Of a stretch of DNA of 60,568 nt, positions 30,501 to 41,738 are shown piece after piece. This DNA comes from Phaeoceros laevis (lineage: Eukaryota > Anthocerotophyta > Anthocerotopsida > Notothyladales). Made by a program: the position numbers and the translations under genes. Position 1 is the stretch's first letter; the number at the start of each line of letters is the position of its first letter. Location of the stretch: assembly GCA_049999765.1 (NCBI GenBank), contig JBNGIQ010004244.1, positions 1 to 60,568 on the forward strand. Direction: 5' to 3'. The notes under the pieces are model-generated. The model was not told where the DNA came from. It made no database searches and saw only the letters and a program-made list of their open reading frames with translations.

Positions 30501-32738
30501 GCGTGGCAGAAAGTGTGACAATACTGAAGGAGATTCGAGGGTAGGGGTTGCTGATCCTGGAGTTGACGCTGGAGAGCAAAACCAGAGAACACAGAAGACA
30601 GGTGCTCTGAAAAGATCTAAGATAAGGAGGAATGTCGACTCTGCTTCTGCTCAGCAGATGGTCGATGCAGCAAATATGGCGTCAAGACTTCCAGATGGTA
30701 GATCTGAGTATGACGCTGAGGGAATGGACCATGCCACTTTCCAGGAAGCTACACTTCTGGAGAGATCCATGGGTGACGTCATAAATGACAGGAATCTGGT
30801 TGACGATGAGGTGGCACGAAAGGATTTTGTGGGATATAAAAACCACATTGACGGTGACGTTTCCGGGGTGCAAAAAGTGTGCGCATTTTGTGGGCAAGGA
30901 GGTGACAGCCCGGTACGTCCAAAGTTCACGCCTGACATTTTAGACCTCGAAGTTTTGCAATTACCTTTTGTCTTACTCCCTTCTTGCACAGGTTGCAGGG
31001 GAACTGCTTGAACATGTGGACAGGTCCCCGGGTCCCCGTTCAGCTTTGAAAGTCAGCCCAAGTATATATGTGCACAAGAAATGTGCCGACTGGTAAGTCG
31101 TGAACCCATGTGACTGTCAGGTGTATATGTAACGAAGATGTCGCTAATTCTGTAGTGAACGTTTCGCAGGGCCCCTGCTGTCTACTTTGACAATGATCAA
31201 CTGATAAATCTTGAAGCAGAACTCACCCGAGCTCTGAAGATCAAGTGTAGTATTTGTAACTTAAGAGGAGCAGCTCTGGGGTGCTACAATGGACACTGCC
31301 GGAAGAGTTTCCATTTTCCATGTGCAATGGGCATTCCTGGTTGCAAATGGGAGGATGTAAGGACAAACTATCGGGTGGGTCTGCATGAGGGGCGCCATGG
31401 GAAGTCTCTCTCTTACAAAAGCACTTCCTCACTTGCAGGATATTTTCGTGGTGCGATGCCCAGCGCATGCAACCTGGAAGCTTGGAGAGGAAAGAAAGAC
31501 AAAGCCCATCCGCAGGAAGTCCAAATCTAATACAATTTCTCCGTCTTCGGTCCGCAAGGATCAACAGGATGAAGCAGCACAGCAGGCATCCGTGCCTCCA
31601 AAACGGTGAGGCTCTGACTTGAGACATCCACTTGCAAAGTCGTTCTTGGGTGGAACAGCTGTCTGCACATTCGTCCATCCATGGTGCATGAATTGCGCTA
31701 AACAAGTGGATCTTCTAGTTGTAGACCCTTGAAAGCGAGATCAAGAGACTCAGGGGAAGCAGTTGAGCAACGATCTCCCACCATTCTGTCAGAGAAGTGG
31801 CCACCGGGACATGCAACAAAGTGGGTTCTGACTGGTTCAGGCTTAGACACGACAGAAAAGGTAAGCCAAAACTTGACTCCTGGACTCCGAACTGCATATC
31901 AGCATTATTGTCGAGTATCATGCTAAGTCGTACGTTTGTCCAGGATCAACTAGCTGCGTTTGTTGCGGTCAGTGGCGCAAGCTTATCCAAATCGTGGAAT
32001 CCTACGGTGACCCATGTAATTGCTGGAGTGGATGAAAGTGGCTCTGCAAGGAGAACTCTGAAGTTCCTGATGGCGACGTTGGAGGGCAAATGGATCTTGA
32101 AATCTAGTTGTAAGCTTGCTCATATTCTCAGTATTCGTTGTATCTGACGGACCTGAATTCGCCCATTCCCTCCGCTGATTAGTTCAATTGCTCTTGCTGT
32201 AGGGATGTCTGCCTGCACAGGGGCTGGAGAACCAGTGCCTGAAGAGTCGTTCGAGGTCACCAGTGACACTCACGGAATGGTGGATGGTCCAAAACGGGGC
32301 AGGGAGCTGGCTGCTGTGAGGGTGAATAGCTTTTCGACCTTGTATTCCCGTAGCTTGCACACTATTGGTCTTGACTCTCCAATTCCTTGGCAGGCCCCCA
32401 AGATACTCCACGGATTTGCCCTCTACTTCTGTCAGGGCTTCGAGGCCGCCTATAAAGCAGACTTGCATTCACTGATTCTTGCAGCGGGAGGTAGAGTGCT
32501 GCACAGGAGACCAGCAGCTTCTGCTCAAGTGCTTAGGGACGATGCTCCGAGAAGGCCTCGTACCTTGGTGCTGTACAATTCCGATGTTTCTGCTGCCGGG
32601 AGCCTGGAGGAAAGACAAAGGATTATACGTGACAGACAGCAAGCAGCCAAAGCCGTGGCATTCGGTGCAGGGGCCGCAGCGTTGCCTCACACCTGGCTGC
32701 TGGACTCTGTTGCGGGATGCAGGCTTCAACCCATCTGA
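27512..32738 (+). CDS. BRCA1: BRCA1 homologue (RING, ePHD, two BRCT)
   Basis: Fourteen exons: 27512-27681, 27771-27827, 27924-27994, 28071-28181, 28293-29554, 29655-29771, 29869-30912, 30992-31092, 31170-31356, 31439-31605, 31725-31860, 31944-32109, 32203-32321, 32394-32738. Coding length is 4053 nt, 1350 aa, longer than the ~940 aa of Arabidopsis BRCA1. An RG-repeat leader precedes the RING: LEKMGRELKCPIC, SSCSHSFC, ACPVCK, REIRAAPHLDNL. Exon 5 ends with the plant BRCA1 motif LPPLFWLGD; exon 6 has FDSEVFAWTQHPCSPE. Exons 7-10 form the extended PHD finger (VCAFCGQGGDSP, YVHKKCADWAP, IKCSICNLRGAALGCY, SFHFPCAMGIPGCKW). BRCT1 holds TVTHVIAGVDESGSARRTLK and LEGKWILKSSW; BRCT2 ends TWLLDSVAGCRLQPI. 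The FDSE and PLFWL motifs favour BRCA1 over BARD1. It is an E3 ubiquitin ligase subunit for homologous-recombination repair. Intron 3 (27995-28070) is GC-AG. Exon 7 has a Q/E/H-rich tract (30050-30165). Confidence 0.95.
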
Positions 32739-33186
32739 TGACACAGTTCAAGCGCCAGTCCTCTGCTCTTCTCGTAGTGTACCCTCGGCAACAGGTTTCT
32801 GGAAGTCACCGGTAAACGACTCCAAAAAACGTTGTTTCCTTCTCCGAAACAATTTTGACAACTCGAAAGGTGCGTTACAATTTTTGTGTAGTTTACTGAA
32901 GGCGGAGACCCTGAGCTTCCAACAAAAGCTCTATCCCCTCCACTCAAGGGGCCGGATCTGATTTTGATGAGGTGGGGGCAACTGTACACTTTTGCAGTTT
33001 GGTCTTGAGTGACGGCCGCATTTTCCAGCCGCTCCCCGTCCATCTCCCTGCAGCCACTTCAATTTTTGCCTCTAGTCTACCAGGTCGGACGATACAAGAA
33101 ATCTTACCTCTTGTATGCCTCAGACAATGCAATTCCAGCAGTCCTAAGTAGAAGCATTCCCCCCGTATCACCGTATCACATCTTTC

Positions 33187-34736
33187 ATGGAGTGCGTTAC
33201 CCACAGAATTGTGGCCACCAACGGGCTCTCTATGCACATCGCGGAGGCTGGCGAGGGTCTGTTGATTTCCTCCTTCCTGATGCTACCTACGATCCCGGTG
33301 TTCTTAAAGTTATTGGTATGTTACTGTCCAATCCTTGGACTGACGCATTCGCAGCCTGCATGCTTGCGCAGGGCCCCTGGTTTTGTTATTGCATGGTTTT
33401 CCGGAGCTTTGGTTCTCATGGCGTCACCAAATACCTGCCCTAGTAGAGGCTGGTTATCATGTGGTAGCACCAGATTTGCGTGGTTACGGCCAAACTGACG
33501 CACCAGTTGGCGCTGACAACTATACTTCCTTGCACTATGTTGGTGACTTGGTGGGGTTGCTTGACTCGCTGGGAGAGAAACAGGTCAGTTGTGGAATGAC
33601 TCTTCTGTGCAACTTGGGGGCTTGTTTGTGTGCTCAGCCTTCAGAGAATTGTATTGCTGGTACAGCAGAAGCAGCTCCAGAGTGATGTTGCAAACAAGCA
33701 GAAGCTGAGCAACATTGTGCGTGAATTTGGCCGTTAGCCACAAATTTCAGAGCTGATGTTTGTGTGTATCTCCAGGCATACGTTGTTGCTCATGACTGGG
33801 GTGCCATCCTGGCCTGGCACTTGGCCCTTCTCCGCCCTGACCGCGTGAAAGGACTGGTAGCACTGAGTGTTCCGTTTTCAAGGCGGGATCCACAAGGCAG
33901 CTTTTTGGCGGTGGTAAAGCAGATTTATGGCAGCAACCACTACATATGGAGATTTCAGGTGCCTGGGCCCTCTTGCCTATTGTCCATGAACCATTTGAAG
34001 CCAGCTGTTTGAAGGCAGACAGTAGTCATGGACAAATTGGTTTGGTTACTCCAAATGTTGTAGGAACCAGGGGCTGCTGAAGCAGAGTTTGCAAGATACG
34101 ACACACCCACAGTTTTCAAAAAATTACTCCTATGCAGCAAGGGAGACGTTTGGGTTGCACCAGAAGGTAAGGGAGTTTTGGATCTGTTCGAGGCTCCAGA
34201 AACACTTCCTGACTGGATCACAGAGGAGGATATTCAGTACTATGCACGTGAGTACGATCGAACAGGATGGACAGGACCTCTGAACATCTACAGGGGAATA
34301 GACAAGTAAGTGCCTCATCTACTAGCAATGATCTAGAGCTTCTGCCACTGTCTGTAGAAGCATTAAGTCTGGAAACTGAAGTTTATGGTTGCTGTGTTTC
34401 CAATCTGTGGTCTTTTGTGCAAGTGAGCGGGCACACAAATGAAATCTACCATCCACTCTAACCAAGGTTTCCTACCACAGAACTTGGGAGCTTCTCAGTC
34501 CTTGGACTGACAAAGGCACCGACATTCCAGCCTTGTACATTACAGGTGACAGGGATCTGGTATTCACATCTGCCAAGGGGTACATTGCAAACAAATTCAA
34601 GAAGGATGTCCCGAATCTGGATCAAGTCATTGTCCTTCCTGCTGCACACTTCATGCACCAAGAGAAGTCCGATGAGGTTAACAAAGCAATCCTTGCCTTC
34701 TTGTCCAAGCAAAGTAGTATGATAAGCAAGCTGTGA
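33187..34736 (+). CDS. Soluble epoxide hydrolase (alpha/beta hydrolase)
   Basis: Five exons, 33187-33256, 33372-33583, 33776-33958, 34064-34305 and 34481-34736, with matching phases, giving 320 aa, the normal length of plant sEH. Key elements: oxyanion-hole HGFPELWFSWRHQ, PDLRGYGQTDAP, nucleophile elbow HDWGAILAW (catalytic Asp), lid segment with YYAREYDRTGWTGPLNIYR (candidate proton-donor tyrosines), acid loop TGDRDLVF (Asp) and base AAHFMHQE (His). The catalytic triad is complete. It hydrolyses epoxides (fatty-acid or cutin-monomer epoxides in plants) to vicinal diols. There is no transit peptide; cytosol is likely, and the C-terminus MISKL resembles but is not a canonical PTS1. Confidence 0.95.
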
Positions 34737-34760
34737 AGAGGTCCGGAGCAACGAAGACTC

Positions 34761-34796
34761 AATAAATAATGGATTAGTGGCCTCAATAAATAATGA
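34761..34796 (+). terminator. Duplicated poly(A)-signal-like motif after the epoxide hydrolase
   Basis: The 14-bp word ctcaataaataatg occurs twice, with AATAAA at 34761-34766 and 34785-34790, 25 and 49 nt after the stop codon. This is the usual place for a near-upstream polyadenylation element; the duplication could give two cleavage sites. Confidence 0.4.
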
Positions 34797-35172
34797 GCTC
34801 AAGACGTGCTCTTACCTCACTTTGGGAACTCCATAGGGTGGAACACAAGCTTGAGCATCGGTTAGCGGCCACGGACATAGTGCAATTACGTGATGCTCAT
34901 GAATGAGTAAAGAAATGGATGGCAACAGTCGTATAGAGCCTCATCACGTGTTCCTATTGCACAATAATCTACTTACAAAGATTGTTAACTAGCTAGCACA
35001 GGGTTGCAGTGCGCAATTTGTATTGTGCAATCTCACTAACCTCTTCCCGGTTGCCGAATTCAGCCTATGCCTAATAAAACTGTTCCAGTGTTGCAGTTCT
35101 TCTTGAAAGGGCAGTTTCGGTTCTCAGAGAAAAAACACTTGCTTGATTCTACAAGCGGCAGCGGCACGGGCA

Positions 35173-35244
35173 GGGGCATTGCGAGAATCGAACTCACGAC
35201 CTCTTGCACCCGAAGCAAGAATCATACCACTAGACCAAATGCCC
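35173..35244 (-). tRNA. tRNA-Pro (anticodon CGG)
   Basis: 72-nt cloverleaf on the minus strand, nearly identical to the tRNA-Pro(AGG) at 22363-22434. The anticodon loop reads TTCGGGT (CGG), and the T stem has one G-U pair (GTGAG/CTCGC). The A box (TGGTCTAGTGGT) and B box (GAGTTCGATTCTC) are intact. A T6 run about 40 nt downstream (35131-35136 on the plus strand as aaaaaa) is the likely terminator; unlike the AGG copy there is none immediately adjacent. Confidence 0.94.
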
Positions 35245-35815
35245 GGAGGTTGCTCAGGAATTGAGCTGTTTTATATAATTATAAAGCAAAGTACCGCGGT
35301 CCATACGGCTTCTCCTCCCGCGCAAATTTCCGCGGGCACGTTATCGCGTTCAAAATCGACCTTGCCCCGCCTCCGCAGTCAGGAGTTTGCTCTTGTGTGT
35401 TGAGCCTGCAGTTTGTGTGCACATACTTCAGCTACCATTGACGTGAGGCGTCTTCTGCATCCCTCCTGCTTGCGCTCTTTTCGTTTTTGTTCTTGTTTCC
35501 GGCTTCCTTGTTTGTGGATCTGCCTGTGCGGAGTAGTCTTTTACAGCTAAGAGCCGCACCTAGGTTGTGTCTTGGTTCCCTTCCTCGTTTTCCAGCGGAG
35601 GCTGTTCTAGTGACTGGTGTGGTAGCCTGTCCCCTAGTTTCAGGACGTCTGAAACATGGAGGTGTCTCTTTGTTCGGCAGACGCGTGCTAGAAGGCCCGT
35701 GTTCCTTGGCTGAGCAGGTGGAGCAGGTGTTTGTAATTACCACTCGCTTGCGGGAGTCGTTTGAGGTGTACTTTGCTAGCTGACTCTCCCCGGCGTGCCC
35801 TAACAGTGGGGAACG
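35245..35815. promoter_or_regulatory. Presumed promoter and 5' UTR of the HMGB gene
   Basis: The plus-strand ORF at 35487-35783 shows no known domain and ends just before the HMGB start. It may be a chance frame or lie within the 5' UTR. No other gene is seen. Confidence 0.35.
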
Positions 35816-37502
35816 ATGCCTACCTCATCCAGTGCGAAGAAGAATGGACCGGTTTCGAGGAAGCGAGTTGATGCTGACCCCAGTTCAATGAAGCGTTCGA
35901 CCGGTGGTAGTGCCTTCACCCGCTGGTAAGCCGCCTCTCGGTGTAAGTGGAGGCTCGCGTCAAAAGCGGAAGTTTTTGTATCGATGTAGGTTTTGCTTCA
36001 CTCTTCTTCGCGGGGATTCGTTTCATTGTTGCAATTTTTAAGGCTTAGGCTCACCGAGATGGATGTATCGGCACTCTTTTCAGCTTCCTGTTCTTCCACA
36101 GAGACCTATATAAGGTTTCAGGTGCTCTGCTGATCACATCGGTGCCTCTTTGCAGTGAGAGTTGCCAAAAGGATATTCCCGTTGCCACGGCTGATATGCA
36201 TGATTGCCAAGACAGTCTCTTGATAAAAGCAAGTCTAGGTTGGTGCCAACTGTTTTCTTCGCCATATTTTTTACCTTGCAAGTGGGAAAATAGGTTAAAG
36301 GCGAGGTGCATGTGAAACGCGAAGTCCAGGTTTTTTTCATTCTTGAGTAGTAAAGCGTTATTTCTATGTGCCAGACAAAATGGGGAAAGATGCTGCTGAG
36401 AAGACCAAAGCAGTGGAAAAGTCGAAGACTGCAGCGAAGACCGATGCAGCGAAGGGCGATACTGAAAAGTATGGTTATCAGCAACTGTTTTTTATTGCTT
36501 AGTGTTGCCGTCTGCATCTTCAGCTTAGCTGTAGATGAGTTGTCTCCAACGAACTTAGATCAGTAGGATGACGTTTGATCTCTTGGCAGAGGGAGACGAA
36601 AAAGAAAGGAAAGTGGAAAAGTGAAGGAGAAGAAAGTAAAAAGGTCAAAGCCAGAAAAGGATCCCAACAAGCCAAAGCGTCCGAACACTGCTTACTTCCT
36701 TTTCCTGTAAGAATATATACCAGTTGTGATTATGAAGCTGTTGTTGAAAGTCGGTTGTGTTACAACTTGTTACAGGCATCGGTGTCTCATCTTGTCCTTT
36801 TGAATACCAGGGGTGACTTCCGGGTCGAATGGAGGAAAGAACATCCCACAGATAAGATGATTATTGGGGTAACTTGTCTGACTGAGCTCGTTTTTTGCCA
36901 GCAGCTGGGTTTCTGTTTTGGGGAACGTTGCATCTTGTGTTGTTAGATAACGTGACCGTTGTTGGACTGGTTTCCAGGACCTGGCCAAAGCAGCCTCTGC
37001 GAAATGGAAGACTTTGTCCGAAGAGGTAGGCTGATGGTCTACAGTGTGGTGCTAAGATCCAAGCTGTAGGTGCAGTGAGCTTTCTCCAAGAACTGACACC
37101 TGCTGATTCTCTCCCAGGAAAAGAAACCATACATTGAGGGTGCTGCTGAAAAGAAAGCCGATTATGACAAGGCAGTGAAAAGCTACAAGGAAGGAGAGAA
37201 GGAGGACAAGGTGCTCTCATTTTCCCTTCTCTGTGTATTGGATGGCAGTGGCCCGTCTTTGTATAAGTTCACAGTTTTCCCTTTCTTTTTTTTTGAGATC
37301 TAGTTTTTCGTGTATACAGAGTCAGGAAGCTGATGAATCGCCTGCTGATGAGCATGAAGAGGCAAACGAAGAGGAAGCCGTCGAGGTAGCTACGTTGTTT
37401 GTTCAGTTAATTGAAAGGTGACGAATTTGTAATCTGCCACTAACGAGTTTGGCTTTTGACGTCCTGCAGGAGGGCGGAGATGAAAGTTTGGTAGAGGACT
37501 AG
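35816..37502 (+). CDS. HMG-box protein, HMGB7-like with N-terminal Cys/His motif
   Basis: Nine exons: 35816-35925, 36156-36238, 36375-36468, 36590-36706, 36811-36868, 36978-37025, 37118-37210, 37320-37385, 37470-37502. Coding length is 702 nt, 233 aa. Exon 1 starts MPTSSSAKKNGPVSRKR and ends SAFTR(C). Exon 2 codes CESCQKDIPVATADMHDC, the C-x2-C...H-x-x-C motif found in front of some plant HMGBs. Then come a Lys/Ala-rich linker, basic KEKKVKRSKPEKD, and a single HMG box (about residues 115-185): PNKPKRPNTAYFLFLGDFR, KEHPTDKMIIGDLAKAASAK, WKTLSEEEKKPYIEGAAEKK. The tail is acidic (EANEEEAVEEGGDESLVED). It is a nuclear, non-sequence-specific DNA-bending chromatin protein. The first ATG with HMGB continuity (36380) lies inside exon 3, so gene finders may miss exons 1 and 2. 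Confidence 0.92.
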
Positions 37503-38893
37503 TAGATGTCTTTGAGAAGTCCCATCTGCTTCGGAAGCGTTATGGGATGTTATCCCGGTGCTGCCCTGTTGTCAGACACTGGAGCCAAATTTTGGCATTA
37601 GGCTCCATTGCTCCTATGCTGGCATAGGCAAAAACTGTACATAGTTTAGTTGCAGTTACGTTAGAAGGATGGATCGACGAGGATCGTTTCCATCCCTCAA
37701 TTTTGCAGATTAGTGGGTTCATCTAGATGTCTGGCCGATTCTACCCTTGTTGACTCGACAACTTTGTCGCAACGGGTAGTACATTCCGTCCACGGCACAT
37801 GAACTGCTTGGTGCCCTGTTTTTTTGCGCTTGCTTTGACAATTCGTTCCGGGAGTCTTTTTTGACAGTCTTTAGTCGCCGTTTGGTCTTATTGTGACGGA
37901 AGTGGTTATCCGGGTCCCCGAAATTCGTGCTTTTGTCGATCACGCCTGAACTGGATACTGGGACATAGGAGAAGTAGCAGTGACGGTGGCAAGGACGGGC
38001 AGATGTGAGGTGAGCTGGCCTGCCGGGTTGGGTGAGCCGTCAACATCGCTAGAGCTGGCCGCTGCCGGGTTGCAGGCAAGCAGACCATGACTCCTCATGG
38101 CCCCGCATCTTACGGACCGCACCTCCCCGCTTGCCTCTGTCCATGGCGCACGGTTGGTTGCTCATGACGCGAGGTACCGGCCTGGCATGTCACGGGTGAC
38201 CAACCGGTCTTAAATGTCCGTTTAATGTTGCTTCCACCCAGGAGCTGTGTGAACCCGCCAGAACCCAGCGTAGGCTCAAGCTCGCCTTTTTGAGCGTGAT
38301 GGCACCTGAGACATGCAGATATCCGCTTTTTCGTTCCTGGTGAGGCAGACGTACCTGCTCTACCTTGAATGCGGACTTCCTACCAGAAACTTCCCAAGCG
38401 GAGGAGAAATTCCAGCTTAGCACAACCGGGTTAAAAGGGCAGGACAGCACGGGACGGGACACCCATGGTCTATAGATGTACAATTCAGAAAGAGGGGGAT
38501 GCACGTGACCTCCCTCAGTTGCAGGAATTGCTGGCTCGTCTCCACTCTTCAGCTTGATGTCGAGAAATTGTGGCACAGGAGAGTGCCTACCAGCAGCAGC
38601 TACTCAAGTGCTACTATACCTGCTGCAGGCATGAATGAATTTTGGGTCCCGAGATAGCACATGCTCGTCGGAAGGAGGCACGGTTGGGAAATGATCAGTC
38701 GAGATGGAGCGTCTGAGAGAGCAATTTGCTGTCACGGACAGCAGTTCTGAGTTCCACAATTTCGAAAAAGCTTGTTGCAGTGGTCGGTTGCATTTGAAAG
38801 GAACCAGTGGTGTTGGGTGCTGTTGGATTTTCCAGGAGGGCGTGCATGTCCTCTCGTGAAATTTTGAGGAATTCTCGAGGCTGTGGATGTAAG
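37503..38893. other. Spacer between HMGB and the receptor kinase
   Basis: No gene is supported. ORFs on both strands (for example 38190-38576 minus, which lacks an ATG) show no known domain. The last part should hold the receptor-kinase promoter. The reading frame is open upstream of 38894 with another ATG at 38846. Confidence 0.4.
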
Positions 38894-41738
38894 ATGCAAA
38901 GTCTCTGGAGACGACCACTTGGGTACCCCAGCTTTGTGTGTCGTACGCTTGGGCTGTCACTAGCACTGGAGCTGCTGTGTTTCTTAGGCCTCCTGGTGAA
39001 TCCAAGCTCGGGTGCGGTGTTGAACGATACTCTCTCCGTCGGCTTCAACGGGTCTCGTGTGCACTTTGTAGACGCCAGTGGGGCGTTTCTGAGGTCTCGA
39101 GACGATAGCTTCCGGCTGGTATTCAGATCGGCCTCGGGCCAGGATACTCAGAGGTTCTATGTCTGCGTCTTGCACTTCAAAACTGACAGGGTGGTGTGGG
39201 TGGCGAACAGGAACTCGGTTGTGGGGTTCTCGGATCCGTTTGTCTTCCGCGAGGATGGGAATGTCGTGCTGTACCAGTCTGGGAGGGCGGTGTGGTCTAC
39301 TGGAACCAACTCTTCGGCAACGACAATAGAGCTGCAGGTACTAAATCAGTTTTTGGTTGACCACACTGGAATTTGAGGAAGATGGATGTCGCTAGTTCAT
39401 TCCATCTAGTTTGTCGAATGCTGAGACGACCTTTGTTGAATCGAATGGTGACTGAATTCAACGGTTTGTTGGGCACTTGAAATCAGGAGACTGGGAACCT
39501 TCAGGTCTTGAGCAACAGTCGTGATGTGCTATGGCAAAGCTTCGATCATCCCACTGACACCCTCATGCTGCACCAGAAGCTCAACACCGGCACCAGATTG
39601 GTAGGCAGCGTGTCAGAAGGGGATCCCTCCGAAGGTTGCTGTTCCCTGGAGCTGCTGCAGGGAGAGGTGAATGACCTCATGCTTCTGGCAATGGTGTCCT
39701 CAGAGGCGCAAGCCTACTGGAGCATGAGGAGTGACACCAGGAGCATTCTCCCGCCCAATGTTACCGGCATCCCATCCTTCGCGATGCTGGAGGATAATTC
39801 CTTGGGGCTCTACACCGGAGAGGGAATGATCATCTCTCGTTTTCCTGTGGGTACGCAAGAGCTAACCGCTGGGGCGTCTCCCAGGGGAGTCACTCTACGA
39901 GAAGACGGAAGTCTCCAGGCATTCTACTATGAGAATCGGCAATGGGCAGATGACTGGTTCTCTGCCCCGGGGGACTCCATGTCTTGCAAGCTGCCTGACA
40001 CCTGTGGGCCTTATGGCATTTGTACGAACGGGCAGTGCCGGTGCTCAGACTTCTTTGTCCAAGTGAACAACACCAACCCATTTCAAGGCTGTCAGATCCC
40101 ACAAAGCATTCGTGGAAACCTGTCGGGGTGCTCCTCAGACGGGAAGGACAACACCCATGAAGTCGAGTGGTTGCAGATCACCAGTTCATCAGGAGGAGTG
40201 AGCTACTTCTCCAACCAATATGAAGCTCCTAGACAGACGGCCAGCTTGTCTGAATGCCAACAACTCTGTGCGCAGAACTGCTCGTGCACAACTCTTTTCT
40301 ACCGCAACGGAGAAGGGGACTGTCACATGATGGAGCATGTGGCAACGTTGCAAGCCGACTCTGATTCTGGACATTTGGCTTTTGTAAAGGTGGCAAGGTC
40401 TCCTTCTCCAGGTGAGGTGTTGCTAGCAATCCTTCCTTTCTGTAGCGTGGCGTACTGACCATTGCAGAAAGTTTAACCTGACTTTTCTGAACATACACCG
40501 CATTGTAGATTGGGGCTGAGACTTTTTGGTGTTTGGGACTGGCAGGGAGTTCTAGAGCCGCTACTATCAGCATCATCTGCGCTGTTGTGTTTGTGCTGTC
40601 CGCTTCTGTCCTTTTCGGTGTCTGGCTGTACAGAAGGAGAAAGGCCGGCAAGGCAGCAAGCAGAGAAACAGCAGAAGATGACATGTTTCTGGAAACAATC
40701 CCGGGGCTTCCCATGCGGTTCACATACAAAGAGCTGCAAACTGCTACTCTGAGCTTCAGCAAGAAGTTGGGTGCCGGAGGTTTTGGATCAGTGTACGAGG
40801 GCTTGCTGCCTGATGGCAGTAGAGTGGCTGTAAAACAGCTGGAAAGCCTTGGGCAGGGCTTCAAGGAATTCCGAGCAGAGGTGGCCACAATTGGGAGTAT
40901 CCATCACCTGCACCTGGTGCAATTGCGAGGCTTCTGTGCTGAGGGAGTCCACCGGCTTCTAGTGTATGAGTACCTTGCGAACGGATCCCTCGACAAGTCT
41001 CTTTTTGATCCAAAGAAAGTCCTCAGCTGGGATACAAGGTTCGACATTGCTCTTGGGACAGCCAGAGGCCTAGCATACCTACACGAGGAGTGTAGGGAGA
41101 AAATCATACATTGTGACATCAAACCTGAAAACATCCTATTGGACGACAATCACGTAGCCAAGGTTTCTGATTTTGGGCTCGCCAAGCTTATGAACAGAGA
41201 GCTAAGCCAGGTTTTCACAACAATGCGCGGCACTCGTGGATACCTTGCTCCTGAATGGGTCACCAATTACGCCATCACCGAGAAAAGCGATGTATTCAGT
41301 TTTGGCATGGTGCTGCTGGAGATTGTTAGTGGCAGAAAAAACTGTGACCCAACAGAAACATCAGAAAAATGGTTCTTCCCGACCTATGCATTCAGGCAAG
41401 TAGAGATTGGCCAAGTTAGCGAACTCCTGGATCCCAAGCTCAAGGGCCAAGCAGATGAGAATCTGGTGGCTCTAGTGCTTCGGGTGGCTCTCTGGTGCAT
41501 CCAGGAGGATGTGACAATGCGACCATCGATGGGAAAAGTGGTGCAGATGATTGAGGGCAACATCAAGGTCCCCCTTCCACCAATGTTGCATCATTGTTTT
41601 GGAGGACTCGTTCCAAAACTAGTCGACCCTGCAAGTGGATCCAGCTCTCAGTCTATTCATGGCTTTGATGGTTTCGGCGAGTACGAGGGCATCAGAATCA
41701 GCTCTCTATCAGCTGAGCGTCTGTCTGGACCAAGGTAA
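38894..41738 (+). CDS. G-type lectin S-receptor-like Ser/Thr kinase (SD2-5 type)
   Basis: Three exons, 38894-39337, 39487-40411 and 40546-41738, giving 853 aa. The start at 38894 places a signal peptide (LGLSLALELLCFLGLL) at the N-terminus; an in-frame ATG at 38846 would add 16 residues. Ectodomain: B-lectin (SFRLVFRS, VVWVANRNS, FREDGNVVLYQSGRAVWST, VLWQSFDHPTDTLM), an EGF-like/S-locus region (CGPYGICTNGQCRCSDFF) and a PAN-like segment (LSECQQLCAQNCSCTTLFY). Transmembrane: ISIICAVVFVLSASVLFGVW. Kinase: GAGGFGSVYEG, VAVKQLE (Lys), IIHCDIKPENILL, DFGLA, GTRGYLAPEW, DVFSFGMVLLEI. HRD is HCD, so it is a non-RD kinase, as usual for SD2-5 members linked to immune or symbiotic signalling. The last codons read AAG|GTAAGC and could be a splice donor to an exon at about 41803, which would replace the terminal AGG-TAA. 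Confidence 0.93.

Noticed and set aside
38190-38576. 128-codon minus-strand ORF
   Set aside because: Starts at GTG, has no recognisable motif and no supporting splice sites.
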